Of a DNA stretch of 64,000 bases, positions 1-9,985 are shown in pieces. Below the pieces are notes generated by a model. The model did not search any database. It was not told the origin of the DNA and saw only the letters and a list, made by a program, of their open reading frames with translations. Source of the stretch: Marmoricola sp. Leaf446 (lineage in GTDB: Bacteria; Actinomycetota; Actinomycetes; Propionibacteriales; Nocardioidaceae); NCBI RefSeq assembly GCF_001424755.1, contig NZ_LMRF01000001.1:393294-457293 (forward strand). Reading direction: 5' to 3'. Position 1 is the stretch's first letter. The number at the start of each line of letters is the position of its first letter. The position numbers were made by a program, and so were the translations under genes.

Positions 1-324
1 CCTCTCTGTCAAGATAGTCCGGTTGCTCCGGCGGGGTCGCCGGGGCGCGGACATTGACTTCTGAACAGGTTCTCCTGAGCCGTCCTTCGACGGTGTTCGT
101 GGTCGTGCGTCCGCGCCGCACCAGGAGACCCCGTTCAGCCCGGCCCCCCGGGCTTCACCGGAAGTCTTCGACCCGCACTGCGACTGGCATGGTCGCGCGT
201 TCTGGAAAGCGCGCGACACGCCCGACCGCGGGGGTCGGAGGAAGCCGATGAGGACACAGGGCGGACCGCCTCACCGAGGAGGTCCGAGACCATCGCAGGA
301 CTACGAAGCGAAGGACGTCGTTTG
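1..324 (+). promoter_or_regulatory. Leader region upstream of the S10 operon
   Basis: No gene is seen in these 324 bases. The stretch holds a perfect 6-bp stem at 28-43 (loop GGGT), which may end the gene upstream of the window, a -35-like TTGACT at 54-59 with no convincing -10 after it, and a perfect 8-bp inverted repeat with arms 192-199 and 210-217 around a 10-nt loop. The long untranslated stretch before rpsJ is typical of S10 operons. The promoter itself could not be fixed. Any regulatory role of the 192-217 hairpin is inference. Confidence 0.4.
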
Positions 325-633
325 ATGGCGGGACAGAAGATCCGCATCAGGCTCAAGGCCTATGACCACGAGGTGATCGACACCTCGGCGCGGAAGATCG
401 TCGACACCGTGACCCGGACGGGCGCGAAGGTGGCCGGCCCCGTGCCGCTGCCGACGGAGAAGAACGTCTACTGCGTCATCCGCTCGCCCCACAAGTACAA
501 GGACTCCCGCGAGCACTTCGAGATGCGCACGCACAAGCGCCTCATCGACATCATTGACCCCACGCCGAAGACGGTCGACTCGCTCATGCGACTCGACCTG
601 CCTGCCGGCGTCGACATCGAGATCAAGCTCTGA
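325..633 (+). CDS. rpsJ: 30S ribosomal protein S10
   Basis: S10 is a 30S head protein (and NusB partner in antitermination) and the first gene of the S10 operon. The 102-aa product starts [19 protein letters not shown] and has the family's usual length. ATG 325 is chosen over the in-frame TTG at 322 because AAGGA at 311-315 sits at normal distance and the protein then matches the family start. rplC follows 10 nt after the stop, so the two are surely cotranscribed. Confidence 0.97.
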   Translation: MAGQKIRIRLKAYDHEVIDTSARKIVDTVTRTGAKVAGPVPLPTEKNVYCVIRSPHKYKDSREHFEMRTHKRLIDIIDPTPKTVDSLMRLDLPAGVDIEIKL

Positions 634-643
634 GGTCGTCATC

Positions 644-1315
644 ATGGCTAGTACTTTCGAACGCAACCTGAAGGGGCTGCTGGGCACCAAGCTCGGCATG
701 ACCCAGGCGTGGGACGAGAACAACCGCATCGTCCCCCTCACCGTCATCGCGGCCGGGACCAACGTGGTCACCCAGGTCCGCACGCCCGACAAGGACGGCT
801 ACAACGCCGTCCAGATCGGCTTCGGCGAGATCGAGGGCCGCAAGGTGGGCAAGCCCGCCGCCGGCCACTTCGACAAGGCCGGGGTCACGCCTCGCCGCCA
901 CGTCGCCGAGATCCGCACCAGCGACGCCGCCAGCTACGAGGTCGGCCAGGAGCTGACCACCGAGCTGTTCGCCGCCGGCGAGGTCATCGACGTCACCGCG
1001 ACCAGCAAGGGCAAGGGCTTCGCCGGCACCATGAAGCGTCACGGCTTCTCCGGCGTGGGCGCCTCGCACGGTGCGCACCGCAACCACCGCAAGCCCGGCT
1101 CGATCGGCGCCTGCGCCACCCCGGGTCGCGTGTTCCGCGGCACGCGGATGTCGGGCCGGATGGGCACCGACACCGTCACCACGCAGAACGTCACCGTGCA
1201 CGCGGTCGACGTGGAGAAGGGCCTGATCCTGATCCAGGGCGCCGTCCCCGGCCCCAAGGGCGGGCTCGTCCTGATCCGCTCGGCCGCCAAGAAGACCCAG
1301 GAGGCCGGAGCATGA
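644..1315 (+). CDS. rplC: 50S ribosomal protein L3
   Basis: L3 is an early-assembly 50S protein near the peptidyl-transferase centre. The 223-aa protein begins [20 protein letters not shown] and carries the conserved central region with [11 protein letters not shown] followed by [13 protein letters not shown], which is the segment that reaches into 23S rRNA. GAGGT lies just upstream of ATG 644; a longer in-frame extension to 554 would run back into rpsJ and is not supported. Its stop overlaps the rplD start (ATGA), pointing to coupled translation. Confidence 0.97.
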   Translation: MASTFERNLKGLLGTKLGMTQAWDENNRIVPLTVIAAGTNVVTQVRTPDKDGYNAVQIGFGEIEGRKVGKPAAGHFDKAGVTPRRHVAEIRTSDAASYEVGQELTTELFAAGEVIDVTATSKGKGFAGTMKRHGFSGVGASHGAHRNHRKPGSIGACATPGRVFRGTRMSGRMGTDTVTTQNVTVHAVDVEKGLILIQGAVPGPKGGLVLIRSAAKKTQEAGA

Positions 1316-1992
1316 GCACCGTCAACGTCGACCTCCCCGCCGAGATCTTCGGCGTCGAGACCAACGTCCCGCTGATCCACCAGGTCGTCGTGGCCCAGCA
1401 GGCTGCGGCCCGCCAGGGCACGCACGCGACCAAGACCCGCGGCGAGGTCCGCGGCGGTGGTCGCAAGCCCTACAAGCAGAAGGGCACCGGCCGCGCCCGT
1501 CAGGGCTCGACCCGCGCGCCCCAGTTCGCCGGCGGTGGCACCGTCCACGGCCCGCAGCCGCGTGACTACGACCAGCGCACCCCCAAGAAGATGAAGGCCG
1601 CCGCGCTCCGCGGTGCCCTCTCCGACCGGGCGCGCGCCGGCCGCATCCACGTGGTCGACCAGCTGGTCGAGGGCTCCGTGCCCACGACCAAGGCCGCGGT
1701 CAAGGCGCTTAAGGGCCTGTCCGACCGTCGCCGCCAGCTGGTCGTGCTGGAGCGCGACGACGCCGTCACGTGGCTCTCGCTGCGCAACGTCGCGTCGGTG
1801 CACCTGATCGCCGTGGACCAGCTCAACACCTACGACGTGCTCCTCGCCGACGACGTCGTCTTCTCCAAGGGCGCCTACGACGCGTTCGTCAGCGGTGCCG
1901 CCGCGGCGAGCTCGCGCCGGGCGACCGTGGTCGAGGCCCCGGCGCACGACGAGCAGCCCACCGCCACGACCGACGAGGAGGCCACCAAGTGA
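1312..1992 (+). CDS. rplD: 50S ribosomal protein L4
   Basis: L4 lines the peptide exit tunnel and in E. coli also represses the S10 operon; that second role is not evident here. The 226-aa protein has the long basic loop ([19 protein letters not shown]) that enters the tunnel. ATG 1312 overlaps the rplC stop by 4 nt. The C-terminal ~25 residues are acidic and Ala/Thr-rich (ends [10 protein letters not shown]), a tail beyond the common core. The stop overlaps the rplW GTG start. Confidence 0.97.
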   Translation: MSTVNVDLPAEIFGVETNVPLIHQVVVAQQAAARQGTHATKTRGEVRGGGRKPYKQKGTGRARQGSTRAPQFAGGGTVHGPQPRDYDQRTPKKMKAAALRGALSDRARAGRIHVVDQLVEGSVPTTKAAVKALKGLSDRRRQLVVLERDDAVTWLSLRNVASVHLIAVDQLNTYDVLLADDVVFSKGAYDAFVSGAAAASSRRATVVEAPAHDEQPTATTDEEATK

Positions 1993-2294
1993 GCACCCTG
2001 CACAAGGACCACCGTGACGTCCTGATCGCGCCCGTGGTGAGCGAGAAGAGCTACAACCTCCTCGACGCCAACAAGTACACCTTCCTGGTGCGCCCGGACG
2101 CCAACAAGACCGAGATCAAGGTCGCGGTCGAGAAGGTGTTCGACGTCAAGGTGACCTCGGTCAACACGCTGAACCGCCCCGGCAAGACGCGCCGCACGCG
2201 CAACGGCCTGGGCAAGCGCAAGGACACCAAGCGCGCCATCGTCAGCCTGGCCGAGGGCCACCGCATCGACATCTTCACCGGCCCGGTCGGCTGA
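1989..2294 (+). CDS. rplW: 50S ribosomal protein L23
   Basis: L23 sits at the tunnel exit and is the docking site for trigger factor and SRP. The 101-aa product starts (GTG) [20 protein letters not shown], has the family core with [20 protein letters not shown], and the usual length. The GTG at 1989 overlaps the rplD TGA (GTGA), so the start is set by coupling rather than by a free ribosome binding site. Longer in-frame starts lie inside rplD and are rejected. Confidence 0.95.
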   Translation: MSTLHKDHRDVLIAPVVSEKSYNLLDANKYTFLVRPDANKTEIKVAVEKVFDVKVTSVNTLNRPGKTRRTRNGLGKRKDTKRAIVSLAEGHRIDIFTGPVG

Positions 2295-2319
2295 CCGGGC
2301 GAGGAGCTGAGGAACTCAC

Positions 2320-3156
2320 ATGGCTATCCGCAAGTACAAGCCGACCACCCCGGGCCGTCGTGGCTCGTCGGTCGCCGACTTCGTCGAGATCACGCGCACC
2401 ACGCCCGAGAAGTCGCTGGTCCGCCCGCTGCCCAAGAAGGGCGGCCGCAACAACCAGGGCCGGATCACGACCCGGCACCAGGGTGGCGGTCACAAGCGCG
2501 CCTACCGCATCATCGACTTCCGTCGCTACGACAAGGACGGCGTCCCCGCGGTCGTCGCGCACATCGAGTACGACCCCAACCGCACCGCGCGGATCGCGCT
2601 GCTGCACTACGCCGACGGCGAGAAGCGCTACATCATCGCGCCCGTCGGGGTCGTGCAGGGCACCCGCCTGGAGGCCGGCGTCGGCTCCGACATCAAGCCG
2701 GGCAACAACCTGCCGCTGCGCAACATCCCCGTCGGCACCACGATCCACTGCGTCGAGCTCCGGCCCGGCGGCGGTGCCAAGATCGCCCGGTCCGCCGGCA
2801 ACAGCGCCCAGCTCGTGGCCAAGGAGGGTTCGCGCGCCCAGCTGCGGATGCCCTCCGGCGAGATGCGCTACGTCGACGTCCGCTGCCGCGCCACGATCGG
2901 CGAGGTCGGCAACGCCGAGCAGTCCAACATCAACTGGGGCAAGGCCGGCCGCATGCGGTGGAAGGGCAAGCGCCCGACCGTCCGCGGTGTCGTGATGAAC
3001 CCCGTCGACCACCCGCACGGTGGTGGCGAGGGCAAGACCTCCGGTGGTCGCCACCCGGTCTCGCCCTGGGGCAAGCCCGAGGGCCGCACGCGCAAGCGCA
3101 AGGCCAGCGACGCCCTCATCGTCCGCCGCCGCCGCTCCGGCAAGAACAAGCGCTGA
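2320..3156 (+). CDS. rplB: 50S ribosomal protein L2
   Basis: L2 is a large, essential protein needed for subunit association and peptidyl transferase assembly. The 278-aa product starts [20 protein letters not shown] and ends in the basic C-terminal region containing [18 protein letters not shown], which includes the conserved histidine associated with the peptidyl-transferase region. Length is standard. GAGGAGCTGAGGAA precedes the ATG at good spacing. Confidence 0.98.
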   Translation: MAIRKYKPTTPGRRGSSVADFVEITRTTPEKSLVRPLPKKGGRNNQGRITTRHQGGGHKRAYRIIDFRRYDKDGVPAVVAHIEYDPNRTARIALLHYADGEKRYIIAPVGVVQGTRLEAGVGSDIKPGNNLPLRNIPVGTTIHCVELRPGGGAKIARSAGNSAQLVAKEGSRAQLRMPSGEMRYVDVRCRATIGEVGNAEQSNINWGKAGRMRWKGKRPTVRGVVMNPVDHPHGGGEGKTSGGRHPVSPWGKPEGRTRKRKASDALIVRRRRSGKNKR

Positions 3157-3172
3157 GTAGGGAAGAAACCAG

Positions 3173-3454
3173 ATGCCTCGCAGCCTGAAGAAGGGCCCGT
3201 TCGTCGACGACCACCTGATGACCAAGGTGGACAAGCAGAACGACGCCGGGACCCACAACGTGATCAAGACGTGGTCGCGTCGCTCGATGATCGTGCCGGC
3301 CATGATCGGCCACACGCTCGCCGTGCACGACGGACGCAAGCACGTCCCGGTCTTCGTGACCGACTCCATGGTGGGCCACAAGCTCGGCGAGTTCGCGCCG
3401 ACCCGCACCTACCGGGGCCACGTCAAGGACGACCGGAAGAGCCGTCGCCGCTGA
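3173..3454 (+). CDS. rpsS: 30S ribosomal protein S19
   Basis: S19 binds the 30S head with S13. The 93-aa protein begins [20 protein letters not shown] and keeps the family core [20 protein letters not shown] and [14 protein letters not shown]. It is preceded by GGGAAGAAACCAG as a ribosome binding site 16 nt after the rplB stop, and the length is that of the family. Confidence 0.97.
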   Translation: MPRSLKKGPFVDDHLMTKVDKQNDAGTHNVIKTWSRRSMIVPAMIGHTLAVHDGRKHVPVFVTDSMVGHKLGEFAPTRTYRGHVKDDRKSRRR

Positions 3455-3482
3455 TCGCGGCGACCAAGGAGAGATGACTGCA

Positions 3483-3914
3483 ATGAGCGTAGGAGAGCGT
3501 AGGCGCAGCAGCGCCCGCCGTGACTCGCTGCTCGGTGACAACCCGGGAGCGTTCGCGAGCGCACGCTTCGTCCGGATCACGCCGATGAAGGCGCGGCGCG
3601 TCGTGGACATGGTCCGCGGCCTGCCCGTCGACGACGCCCTGGCCCTGCTGCAGTTCGCGCCGCAGGCAGCCAGCGAGACCGTGTTCAAGGTGCTCGAGTC
3701 GGCGGTGGCCAACGCCACCACGACCGAGGACCTCGACCGCGGCGCCCTGGTCGTCAGCAAGGCGATGGTCGACGAGGGTCCGACGATGAAGCGGTGGCGG
3801 CCGCGTGCGCAGGGCCGGGCCACCCGGATCAACAAGCGCACCAGCCACATCACCCTCGTCGTGGAGCCCCGCGTCGAGACGACCAGCACTGCCAAGAAGG
3901 GACGGAAGGCCTGA
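3483..3914 (+). CDS. rplV: 50S ribosomal protein L22
   Basis: L22 lines the exit tunnel with a long beta hairpin. The 143-aa product has the core [20 protein letters not shown] and the hairpin segment [20 protein letters not shown]. Two ATGs compete, 3474 and 3483; the ribosome binding site AAGGAG at 3466-3471 leaves only about 2 nt before 3474 but about 11 nt before 3483, so 3483 is preferred. The basic N-terminal ~20 residues are an extension common in actinobacteria. Its TGA overlaps the rpsC ATG by one base. Confidence 0.93.
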   Translation: MSVGERRRSSARRDSLLGDNPGAFASARFVRITPMKARRVVDMVRGLPVDDALALLQFAPQAASETVFKVLESAVANATTTEDLDRGALVVSKAMVDEGPTMKRWRPRAQGRATRINKRTSHITLVVEPRVETTSTAKKGRKA

Positions 3915-4747
3915 TGGGTCAGAAGATCAACCCGAACGGGTTCCGCCTCGGCATCTCCACCGACCACAAGAGCCGGTGGTACGCCGACAAGCTCTACAAG
4001 GCCTACGTCGGCGAGGACGTCGCCATCCGGCGTCTGCTGTCCAAGGGCATGGAGCGCGCCGGCATCTCCAAGGTCGAGATCGAGCGCACCCGTGACCGGG
4101 TCCGCGTCGACATCCACACCGCCCGTCCCGGCATCGTCATCGGTCGCCGCGGCGCCGAGGCCGACCGCCTGCGCGGTGAGCTGGAGAAGCTCACCGGCAA
4201 GCAGGTGCAGCTGAACATCCTCGAGGTCAAGAGCCCCGAGGTCGACGCGCAGCTGGTCGCCCAGGGCGTCGCCGAGCAGCTCGCCGGCCGCGTGCAGTTC
4301 CGCCGGGCCATGAAGAAGGCCATGCAGACCGCGATGCGCTCCGGCGCCAAGGGCATCCGGATCCAGTGCTCGGGTCGGCTCAACGGTGCGGAGATGTCGC
4401 GCTCGGAGTTCTACCGCGAGGGCCGCGTCCCGCTGCACACCCTGCGTGCGGACATCGACTACGGCTTCTACGAGGCCAAGACCACCTTCGGCCGCATCGG
4501 CGTGAAGGTCTGGATCTACAAGGGCGAGGTCGCCGCCACGCGCGCCGAGCGCGAGGCCCAGGCCGCCGCCCGTGCGGGCGCCCCCGGCCGTGGCCGTGGG
4601 CCCGCCCGCGGTGGCGAGCGACCGACCCGCGGCTCCCGCGGCGACCGTCCCGCCCGCAGCGACCGTGCCGACGCCCCCGCGGAGGCCACCGCTGCCCCGA
4701 CCGAGGCGACCGCCTCGGCCGGCACGACCAGCAACGGGGAGGCCTGA
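3914..4747 (+). CDS. rpsC: 30S ribosomal protein S3
   Basis: S3 lies at the mRNA entry channel. The 277-aa protein has the N-terminal domain, a type-II KH domain with [15 protein letters not shown] at about 75-90, and the C-terminal S3 domain ([14 protein letters not shown]). The last ~65 residues (about 213-277) form a low-complexity tail, first Gly/Arg-rich ([17 protein letters not shown]), then Ala/Thr/Glu-rich. The core is about 210 aa, so the tail is an addition, likely disordered. TGATG overlap with rplV indicates coupled translation. Confidence 0.96.
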   Translation: MGQKINPNGFRLGISTDHKSRWYADKLYKAYVGEDVAIRRLLSKGMERAGISKVEIERTRDRVRVDIHTARPGIVIGRRGAEADRLRGELEKLTGKQVQLNILEVKSPEVDAQLVAQGVAEQLAGRVQFRRAMKKAMQTAMRSGAKGIRIQCSGRLNGAEMSRSEFYREGRVPLHTLRADIDYGFYEAKTTFGRIGVKVWIYKGEVAATRAEREAQAAARAGAPGRGRGPARGGERPTRGSRGDRPARSDRADAPAEATAAPTEATASAGTTSNGEA

Positions 4748-4749
4748 CC

Positions 4750-5169
4750 ATGTTGATGCCCCGCAGGGTCAAGCACCGCAAGCAGCACCACCCCAAGCGG
4801 ACGGGTGCGGCCAAGGGCGGCACCAAGCTCGCCTTCGGTGACTTCGGCATCCAGGCGGTGGAGTCGCACTACGTGACCAACCGCCAGATCGAGTCCGCCC
4901 GTATCGCGATGACCCGTCACATCAAGCGTGGCGGCAAGGTCTGGATCAACATCTACCCGGACCGCCCGCTGACCAAGAAGCCCGCCGAGACCCGCATGGG
5001 CTCCGGCAAGGGCTCGCCCGAGTGGTGGGTCGCCAACGTCAAGCCCGGTCGCGTCATGTTCGAGCTGTCCGGTGTCAGCGAGGACGTCGCCCGCGAGGCG
5101 ATGCGTCGCGCGATCCACAAGCTCCCCATGAAGTGCCGGTTCATCACGCGCGAGGCAGGTGATTTCTGA
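4750..5169 (+). CDS. rplP: 50S ribosomal protein L16
   Basis: L16 contacts the A-site tRNA and organises the 23S rRNA around the 5S region. The 139-aa product begins [14 protein letters not shown], the classic family start, which fixes ATG 4750 rather than the in-frame ATG two codons on. The core includes [20 protein letters not shown] and [20 protein letters not shown]. Its stop overlaps the rpmC start (TGATG). Confidence 0.97.
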   Translation: MLMPRRVKHRKQHHPKRTGAAKGGTKLAFGDFGIQAVESHYVTNRQIESARIAMTRHIKRGGKVWINIYPDRPLTKKPAETRMGSGKGSPEWWVANVKPGRVMFELSGVSEDVAREAMRRAIHKLPMKCRFITREAGDF

Positions 5170-5402
5170 TGGCTACCGCACACGAACTCGACGACCTCAA
5201 CGCCGTCGACCTCGAGGGCAAGCTGCGCGAGGCCAAGGAAGAGCTGTTCAACCTGCGCTTCCAGGCCGCGACCGGTCAGCTCGAGAGCCACGGCCGCCTG
5301 CGTGCGGTCAAGAAGGACATCGCCCGGATCTACACCGTGGTGCGTGAGCGCGAGCTCGGCATCCGGTCGGCTCCGGCGCAGGAGAAGGATGGTGCTGCAT
5401 GA
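5169..5402 (+). CDS. rpmC: 50S ribosomal protein L29
   Basis: L29 is a small two-helix protein near the tunnel exit, beside L23. The 77-aa product has the signature [20 protein letters not shown] and [20 protein letters not shown]. It overlaps rplP by one base and rpsQ by four (ATGA), so this trio is translationally coupled. The last ten residues after the helix pair look like a loose tail. Confidence 0.96.
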   Translation: MATAHELDDLNAVDLEGKLREAKEELFNLRFQAATGQLESHGRLRAVKKDIARIYTVVRERELGIRSAPAQEKDGAA

Positions 5403-5677
5403 GCAACGACGTGAGCCCCGCGGGGCAGCGCACGGCGCGCAAGGTCCGGGAGGGCCTGGTCGTCAGCGACAAGATGGAGAAGACGGTGGTCGTCTCCGTG
5501 GAGGACCGCGTCAAGCACGCGCTCTACGGCAAGGTCCTGCGTCGCTCGACCAAGCTCAAGGCGCACGACGAGGCCAACTCGTGTGGCGTCGGTGACCGCG
5601 TACTGATCATGGAGACCCGCCCGCTCAGCGCCACCAAGCGCTGGCGCGTCGTGGAGATCCTCGAGAAGGCGAAGTAG
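5399..5677 (+). CDS. rpsQ: 30S ribosomal protein S17
   Basis: S17 is an OB-fold primary binder of 16S rRNA. The 92-aa product has [20 protein letters not shown] and the conserved [20 protein letters not shown] followed by [14 protein letters not shown], both family hallmarks. ATG 5399 overlaps the rpmC stop; the first ~12 residues precede the fold. Confidence 0.96.
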   Translation: MSNDVSPAGQRTARKVREGLVVSDKMEKTVVVSVEDRVKHALYGKVLRRSTKLKAHDEANSCGVGDRVLIMETRPLSATKRWRVVEILEKAK

Positions 5678-5690
5678 GAGAAGACAAGCC

Positions 5691-6059
5691 ATGATCCAGC
5701 AGGAGTCGCGACTCAAGGTCGCCGACAACACGGGTGCCAAGCAGATCCTGTGCATCCGTGTGCTCGGCGGCTCGGGTCGACGCTACGCCGGAATCGGCGA
5801 CGTCATCGTCGCCACCGTCAAGGACGCGATCCCGGGCGGCAACGTCAAGAAGGGCGACGTCGTCAAGGCGGTCATCGTCCGCACCGTCAAGGAGCGCCGT
5901 CGTCCCGACGGTTCCTACATCCGCTTCGACGAGAACGCCGCGGTGATCCTCAAGGCCGACGGCGAGCCGCGCGGTACGCGCATCTTCGGCCCCGTGGGCC
6001 GCGAGCTGCGTGACAAGCGGTTCATGAGGATCGTCTCGCTGGCGCCGGAGGTGCTCTGA
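5691..6059 (+). CDS. rplN: 50S ribosomal protein L14
   Basis: L14 lies at the subunit interface and is the docking point of RsfS. The 122-aa product starts [20 protein letters not shown] and contains [16 protein letters not shown] and [14 protein letters not shown], all strongly conserved. Length matches the family exactly. AGGAGAAGACAAGCC precedes the ATG. Confidence 0.98.
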   Translation: MIQQESRLKVADNTGAKQILCIRVLGGSGRRYAGIGDVIVATVKDAIPGGNVKKGDVVKAVIVRTVKERRRPDGSYIRFDENAAVILKADGEPRGTRIFGPVGRELRDKRFMRIVSLAPEVL

Positions 6060-6060
6060 G

Positions 6061-6408
6061 ATGAGCGTCAAGATCAAGAAGGGCGACACCGTCAAGGTGA
6101 TCGCCGGCAAGGACAAGGGCGCCGAGGGCAAGGTCATCGAGGTGCTGCGTGAGCAGGGCCGCGTGATCGTCGAGGGTGTCAACCGCATCAAGCGACACAC
6201 CAAGGCAGCCCAGCAGGGCGGCACCGGCGGCGGCATCATCACCGCCGAGGCCCCCATCCACGTGTCCAACGTGATGCTGGTCGACGGCGGGGGAGTCACC
6301 CGCCTCGGCTCCAAGCGCGTGGACGTGGAGAAGCGCCGCGGCGACGGGTCGACGTACGCCGCCCAGCGCAGCGTGCGCATCTCGCGCAAGTCGGGAGACG
6401 AGATCTGA
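6061..6408 (+). CDS. rplX: 50S ribosomal protein L24
   Basis: L24 initiates 50S assembly. The 115-aa product has the KOW motif in [20 protein letters not shown] and the following [15 protein letters not shown]. It starts one base after the rplN stop and overlaps the rplE start by one base (TGATG). Confidence 0.97.
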   Translation: MSVKIKKGDTVKVIAGKDKGAEGKVIEVLREQGRVIVEGVNRIKRHTKAAQQGGTGGGIITAEAPIHVSNVMLVDGGGVTRLGSKRVDVEKRRGDGSTYAAQRSVRISRKSGDEI

Positions 6409-7007
6409 TGAGTGAGCAGATGACCGAGATCAACCAGGACCAGGCGGCCGAGCAGGCCCCGGGTCCCCGGATGAAGGCGCGCTACCGCGAGGAGGTCCTC
6501 CCCGCGATGCGTGAGCAGTTCGGCTACGCCAACGTCATGCAGGTGCCGGGGCTGACCAAGATCGTGGTCAACATGGGTGTGGGCGAGGCCGCTCGCGACT
6601 CCAAGCTGATCGAGGGCGCCGTGCGCGACCTCACCGCCATCACCGGCCAGAAGCCGCAGGTCACCAAGGCCCGCAAGTCGATCGCGCAGTTCAAGCTGCG
6701 CGAGGGCATGCCGATCGGCGCCCACGTGACGCTGCGCGGTGACCGGATGTGGGAGTTCCTCGACCGCCTGCTGGCGCTCGCGCTGCCCCGCATCCGCGAC
6801 TTCCGCGGTCTCTCCGACCGCCACTTCGACGGCCGCGGCAACTACACCTTCGGCCTGACCGAGCAGGTCATGTTCCACGAGATCGACCAGGACAAGATCG
6901 ACCGGTCGCGCGGCATGGACATCACGGTGGTCACCACCGCGACCAACGACGACGAGGGCCGGGCGCTGCTGCGCAAGCTCGGCTTCCCGTTCAAGGAAGG
7001 CAACTGA
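6408..7007 (+). CDS. rplE: 50S ribosomal protein L5
   Basis: L5 binds 5S rRNA and forms an intersubunit bridge. The 199-aa product has [20 protein letters not shown] and [20 protein letters not shown], then [20 protein letters not shown] 6408 gives TGATG coupling to rplX; ATG 6420 is an alternative that would remove four residues. The first ~20 residues are a variable acidic extension ahead of the core. Confidence 0.97.
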   Translation: MSEQMTEINQDQAAEQAPGPRMKARYREEVLPAMREQFGYANVMQVPGLTKIVVNMGVGEAARDSKLIEGAVRDLTAITGQKPQVTKARKSIAQFKLREGMPIGAHVTLRGDRMWEFLDRLLALALPRIRDFRGLSDRHFDGRGNYTFGLTEQVMFHEIDQDKIDRSRGMDITVVTTATNDDEGRALLRKLGFPFKEGN

Positions 7008-7008
7008 C

Positions 7009-7194
7009 ATGGCGAAGACTGGACTGAAGGTCAAGGCCGCTCGCAAGCCCAAGTTCGCGGTGCGCGGCTACACCCGCTGCCAGCGCTGCGGTCGCCCCAA
7101 GGCGGTCTACCGCAAGTTCGGCCTGTGCCGCGTCTGCCTGCGGGAGATGGCCCACCGCGGCGAGCTCCCCGGCGTGACCAAGAGCTCCTGGTAA
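7009..7194 (+). CDS. rpsZ: 30S ribosomal protein S14, zinc-binding type
   Basis: This is the short, zinc-ribbon form of S14, a 30S head protein. The 61-aa product has four cysteines at 24, 27, 40 and 43 (CQRC and CRVC), spaced as in other C-plus S14 proteins. Many actinobacteria also carry a longer cysteine-free S14 used under zinc starvation; none is in this window. One base separates it from rplE. Confidence 0.96.
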   Translation: MAKTGLKVKAARKPKFAVRGYTRCQRCGRPKAVYRKFGLCRVCLREMAHRGELPGVTKSSW

Positions 7195-7220
7195 CCACCA
7201 CCCACGACGATCGCTCCAGG

Positions 7221-7243
7221 TCGCACCCGAGATGCGGGTGCGA
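7221..7243 (+). promoter_or_regulatory. Hairpin between rpsZ and rpsH
   Basis: Perfect 9-bp inverted repeat with arms 7221-7229 and 7235-7243 and a 5-nt loop (AGATG). It lies in a 79-nt gap, the longest between genes of the spc block up to rplO, just before rpsH. It has no U-run, so a simple terminator is unlikely. S8 represses the spc operon by binding its own mRNA in E. coli; a similar role here is only inference. Confidence 0.5.
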
Positions 7244-7273
7244 AACCGGAGTGGAGAAAGGGCCGATCCGGCC

Positions 7274-7678
7274 ATGACGATGACTGACCCCATCGCAGAC
7301 ATGCTCACGCGTCTGCGCAACGCCAACCAGGCGTTCCACGACTCCGTCTCGATGCCCCACAGCAAGCTCAAGCAGGGTGTCGCGGAGATCCTCCAGCAGG
7401 AGGGCTACATCACCTCCTTCGCCGTCAGCGACGACGAGGGCGTGGTCGGCAAGACGCTGGAGATCCAGCTCAAGTTCGGCCGCAACCGCGAGCGTTCGAT
7501 CGCCGGTGTCCGGCGCATCAGCAAGCCCGGTCTGCGGGTGTACGCCAAGAGCACGGGCCTGCCCAAGGTCCTCGGCGGCCTCGGCATCGCGATCATCTCG
7601 ACGAGCCAGGGCCTGCTGACCGACCGTCAGGCCAACAGCAAGGGCGTGGGTGGGGAAGTCCTCGCCTACGTCTGGTGA
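7274..7678 (+). CDS. rpsH: 30S ribosomal protein S8
   Basis: S8 is a primary 16S rRNA binder and in enteric bacteria the spc-operon repressor. The 134-aa product starts [19 protein letters not shown] and ends with the conserved [20 protein letters not shown] and [12 protein letters not shown] 7274 is chosen (GGAG and AAAGGG upstream); ATG 7280 gives a protein two residues shorter. The upstream ATG 7232 is rejected since it adds 14 non-family residues and lies in a hairpin. Confidence 0.95.
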   Translation: MTMTDPIADMLTRLRNANQAFHDSVSMPHSKLKQGVAEILQQEGYITSFAVSDDEGVVGKTLEIQLKFGRNRERSIAGVRRISKPGLRVYAKSTGLPKVLGGLGIAIISTSQGLLTDRQANSKGVGGEVLAYVW

Positions 7679-7700
7679 CCAGGAAGCAGAGGTAGAAGCA

Positions 7701-8240
7701 ATGTCACGCATCGGCAAGCTGCCCGTCCCGGTCCCCTCCGGCGTCGACGTGCAGGTCCAGTCCAACACGATCACGGTCAAGGGCCCCAAGGGCACCCTGA
7801 GCCACGTCGTGGTGGAGCCGCTCACCATCGAGCAGTCCGACGGCGCGCTGGAGATCAAGCGCCCCGACGACCAGCGCCAGAGCCGTGCCCTGCACGGCCT
7901 GACCCGCACGCTCGTCAACAACATGGTCGTCGGCGTCACCGACGGCTACGAGAAGAAGCTCGAGATCGTGGGCGTCGGCTACCGGGTCCTGTCCAAGGGC
8001 CCGACCCAGCTGGAGTTCCAGCTCGGCTACTCCCACCCCATCACGTTCAACGCCCCCGACGGCATCACGTTCTCCGTCGAGGGCCCCACGCGACTCGGTG
8101 TCCAGGGCATCGACAAGCAGCTCGTCGGCGAGGTCGCGGCCAACATCCGCAAGCTGCGCAAGCCCGAGCCCTACAAGGGCAAGGGTGTGCGGTACGCCGG
8201 CGAGCAGGTCCGCCGCAAGGTCGGAAAGGCTGGTAAGTGA
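7701..8240 (+). CDS. rplF: 50S ribosomal protein L6
   Basis: L6 sits at the factor-binding region of the 50S. The 179-aa product is a tandem repeat of two alpha/beta domains, starting [20 protein letters not shown] and ending [20 protein letters not shown], the signature C-terminal segment. AGGAAGCAGAGGTAGAAGCA precedes ATG 7701. Upstream in-frame starts lie inside rpsH. Confidence 0.97.
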   Translation: MSRIGKLPVPVPSGVDVQVQSNTITVKGPKGTLSHVVVEPLTIEQSDGALEIKRPDDQRQSRALHGLTRTLVNNMVVGVTDGYEKKLEIVGVGYRVLSKGPTQLEFQLGYSHPITFNAPDGITFSVEGPTRLGVQGIDKQLVGEVAANIRKLRKPEPYKGKGVRYAGEQVRRKVGKAGK

Positions 8241-8241
8241 C

Positions 8242-8625
8242 ATGGCCATCTCGCTGAAGACTGGCAAGCACTCCTCGGCCCGGCTGGCGTCGCGCACGCG
8301 TCGCCAGATCCGTGGTCGCAAGAAGGTCAGTGGCACCTCGGAGCGTCCGCGCCTCGTCGTGACGCGCTCGAGCAAGCACATCACCGTGCAGGTCGTCGAC
8401 GACCTGGTGGGCAAGACGCTCGCCTCCGCGTCGACGATGGAGCCCGACGTGCGCACGCTCGAGGGCGACAAGACGGCCAAGGCCCGCAAGGTGGGTGCGC
8501 TCGTCGCCGAGCGCGCCACGACGGCCGGTGTCCAGGGCGTGGTCTTCGACCGCGCCGGCAACAAGTACCACGGTCGCGTCGCGGCCCTGGCCGACGGCGC
8601 CCGCGAGGGCGGCCTGACCTTCTGA
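8242..8625 (+). CDS. rplR: 50S ribosomal protein L18
   Basis: L18 binds 5S rRNA with L5. The 127-aa product has [35 protein letters not shown] and a C-terminal [20 protein letters not shown], the family hallmark. ATG 8242 follows the rplF stop with one base between; GGAAAGGCTGGTAAG is the likely ribosome binding region inside rplF. Confidence 0.97.
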   Translation: MAISLKTGKHSSARLASRTRRQIRGRKKVSGTSERPRLVVTRSSKHITVQVVDDLVGKTLASASTMEPDVRTLEGDKTAKARKVGALVAERATTAGVQGVVFDRAGNKYHGRVAALADGAREGGLTF

Positions 8626-8665
8626 TGGCGAGTGGTGCAGACATGACATTCAAGGGAGTTATCTG

Positions 8666-9286
8666 ATGAGCGGATCCCAGCAGCGCGGACAGCGCGCCGG
8701 TGGCGGCCGCGGTGGCCGTGACGGTGGTCGCGGTGGCCAGCAGGAGAAGAGCCAGTACATCGAGCGCGTCGTCGCGATCAACCGCGTCGCCAAGGTCGTC
8801 AAGGGTGGTCGTCGCTTCAGCTTCACCGCCCTGGTGATCGTCGGTGACGGCGACGGCATGGTCGGCGTGGGCTACGGCAAGGCCAAGGAGGTGCCCGCGG
8901 CGATCGCCAAGGGTGTCGAGGAGGCGAAGAAGCACTTCTTCCGCGTCCCCCGCGTCCAGGGCACCATCCCCCACCCCGTCCAGGGTGAGAAGGCCGCCGG
9001 CGTCGTGCTCCTGCGTCCCGCCGCTCCCGGTACCGGTGTGATCGCCGGTGGTCCGGTGCGCGCGGTGCTCGAGTGCGCCGGCATCCACGACGTGCTCAGC
9101 AAGTCGCTCGGCTCCTCCAACCAGATCAACATCGTGCACGCCACGGTGGAGGCGCTGCGCTCCCTCGAGGAGCCCGAGGCGGTGGCCGCTCGTCGCGGCC
9201 TGCGTGTCGAGGACGTCGCTCCGGCGGCCCTGCTGCGTGCCAAGAACGAGGTGCCCGAAGGCGTGAGCCAGGAGGTGGCTTCCTGA
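8666..9286 (+). CDS. rpsE: 30S ribosomal protein S5
   Basis: S5 lines the mRNA entry tunnel and affects fidelity. The 206-aa product has a Gly/Arg/Gln-rich N-terminal tail of about 28 residues, then the double-stranded RNA-binding S5 domain ([20 protein letters not shown]) and the C-terminal domain with [31 protein letters not shown] precedes ATG 8666. TGATG overlap couples it to rpmD. Confidence 0.97.
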   Translation: MSGSQQRGQRAGGGRGGRDGGRGGQQEKSQYIERVVAINRVAKVVKGGRRFSFTALVIVGDGDGMVGVGYGKAKEVPAAIAKGVEEAKKHFFRVPRVQGTIPHPVQGEKAAGVVLLRPAAPGTGVIAGGPVRAVLECAGIHDVLSKSLGSSNQINIVHATVEALRSLEEPEAVAARRGLRVEDVAPAALLRAKNEVPEGVSQEVAS

Positions 9287-9468
9287 TGGCGAACCTCAAG
9301 GTCGAGCAGAAGAAGTCCACCATCGGCTGCAAGAAGAACCAGCGCGACACCATGCGCTCGCTGGGTCTGAAGCGGATCGGTGACGTGGTCGTCAAGGAGG
9401 ACCGCCCGGAGTTCCGGGGCATGGTCCACACCGTCCGTCACCTCGTGACGGTCGAGGAGGTTGACTGA
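9286..9468 (+). CDS. rpmD: 50S ribosomal protein L30
   Basis: L30 is a small 50S protein. The 60-aa product [20 protein letters not shown] continues to [16 protein letters not shown] and [15 protein letters not shown], all as in the family. The start overlaps the rpsE stop by one base; there is no room for another start. rplO begins one base after its stop. Confidence 0.97.
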   Translation: MANLKVEQKKSTIGCKKNQRDTMRSLGLKRIGDVVVKEDRPEFRGMVHTVRHLVTVEEVD

Positions 9469-9469
9469 G

Positions 9470-9910
9470 ATGACGCTCAAGCTGCACCACCTGCGTCCGG
9501 CCCCCGGGGCCAAGACCGCCAAGACCCGCGTGGGTCGCGGTGAGGCCTCGAAGGGCAAGACCGCCGGTCGAGGCACCAAGGGCACCAAGGCGCGCTACCA
9601 GGTCCCGGCTGCCTTCGAGGGCGGTCAGATGCCCCTGCACATGCGCCTGCCCAAGCTGCGCGGGTTCAAGAACCCGTTCAAGGTCGAGTTCCAGGTCGTG
9701 AACCTGGACCGGATCAACGCCCTCTACCCCGACGGGGGCGATGTCACCGTCGCCGACCTGGTGGCCAAGGGCGCGGTCCGCAAGGGCCAGCCGGTCAAGG
9801 TCCTCGGTCAGGGCGACATCGCCGTCGCCGTGTCGGTCACCGCCGACAAGTTCTCGGCCTCGGCCAAGGAGAAGATCGCGGCTGCCGGTGGCAGCGCGAC
9901 CGAGCTCTGA
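9470..9910 (+). CDS. rplO: 50S ribosomal protein L15
   Basis: L15 is a late-assembly 50S protein. The 146-aa product has the Gly/Lys-rich N-terminal part [20 protein letters not shown] and the globular domain with [27 protein letters not shown] at 9454-9460 sits before ATG 9470; the in-frame TTG at 9461 is too close to it. It ends the spc block: a strong hairpin follows. Confidence 0.97.
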   Translation: MTLKLHHLRPAPGAKTAKTRVGRGEASKGKTAGRGTKGTKARYQVPAAFEGGQMPLHMRLPKLRGFKNPFKVEFQVVNLDRINALYPDGGDVTVADLVAKGAVRKGQPVKVLGQGDIAVAVSVTADKFSASAKEKIAAAGGSATEL

Positions 9911-9932
9911 CCCCCAGCAGTTGAACCTGTCG

Positions 9933-9984
9933 CAGGGCAGGACGGCGTGACCGGCTCCGGCCGGTTGGTCACCGTCCTGCCCTG
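9933..9984 (+). terminator. Strong hairpin after rplO
   Basis: Arms 9933-9945 and 9972-9984 are perfectly complementary over 13 bp, and the stem continues inward after a 2-nt bulge with 5 more pairs (9948-9952 with 9967-9971). Only a weak T stretch follows. It probably ends or attenuates the spc transcript, and it abuts the secY -10 element. Confidence 0.75.
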
Positions 9985-9985
9985 T

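Noticed and set aside
3474-3482. Alternative L22 start at ATG 3474
   Set aside because: The ribosome binding site would be only about 2 nt from the codon.
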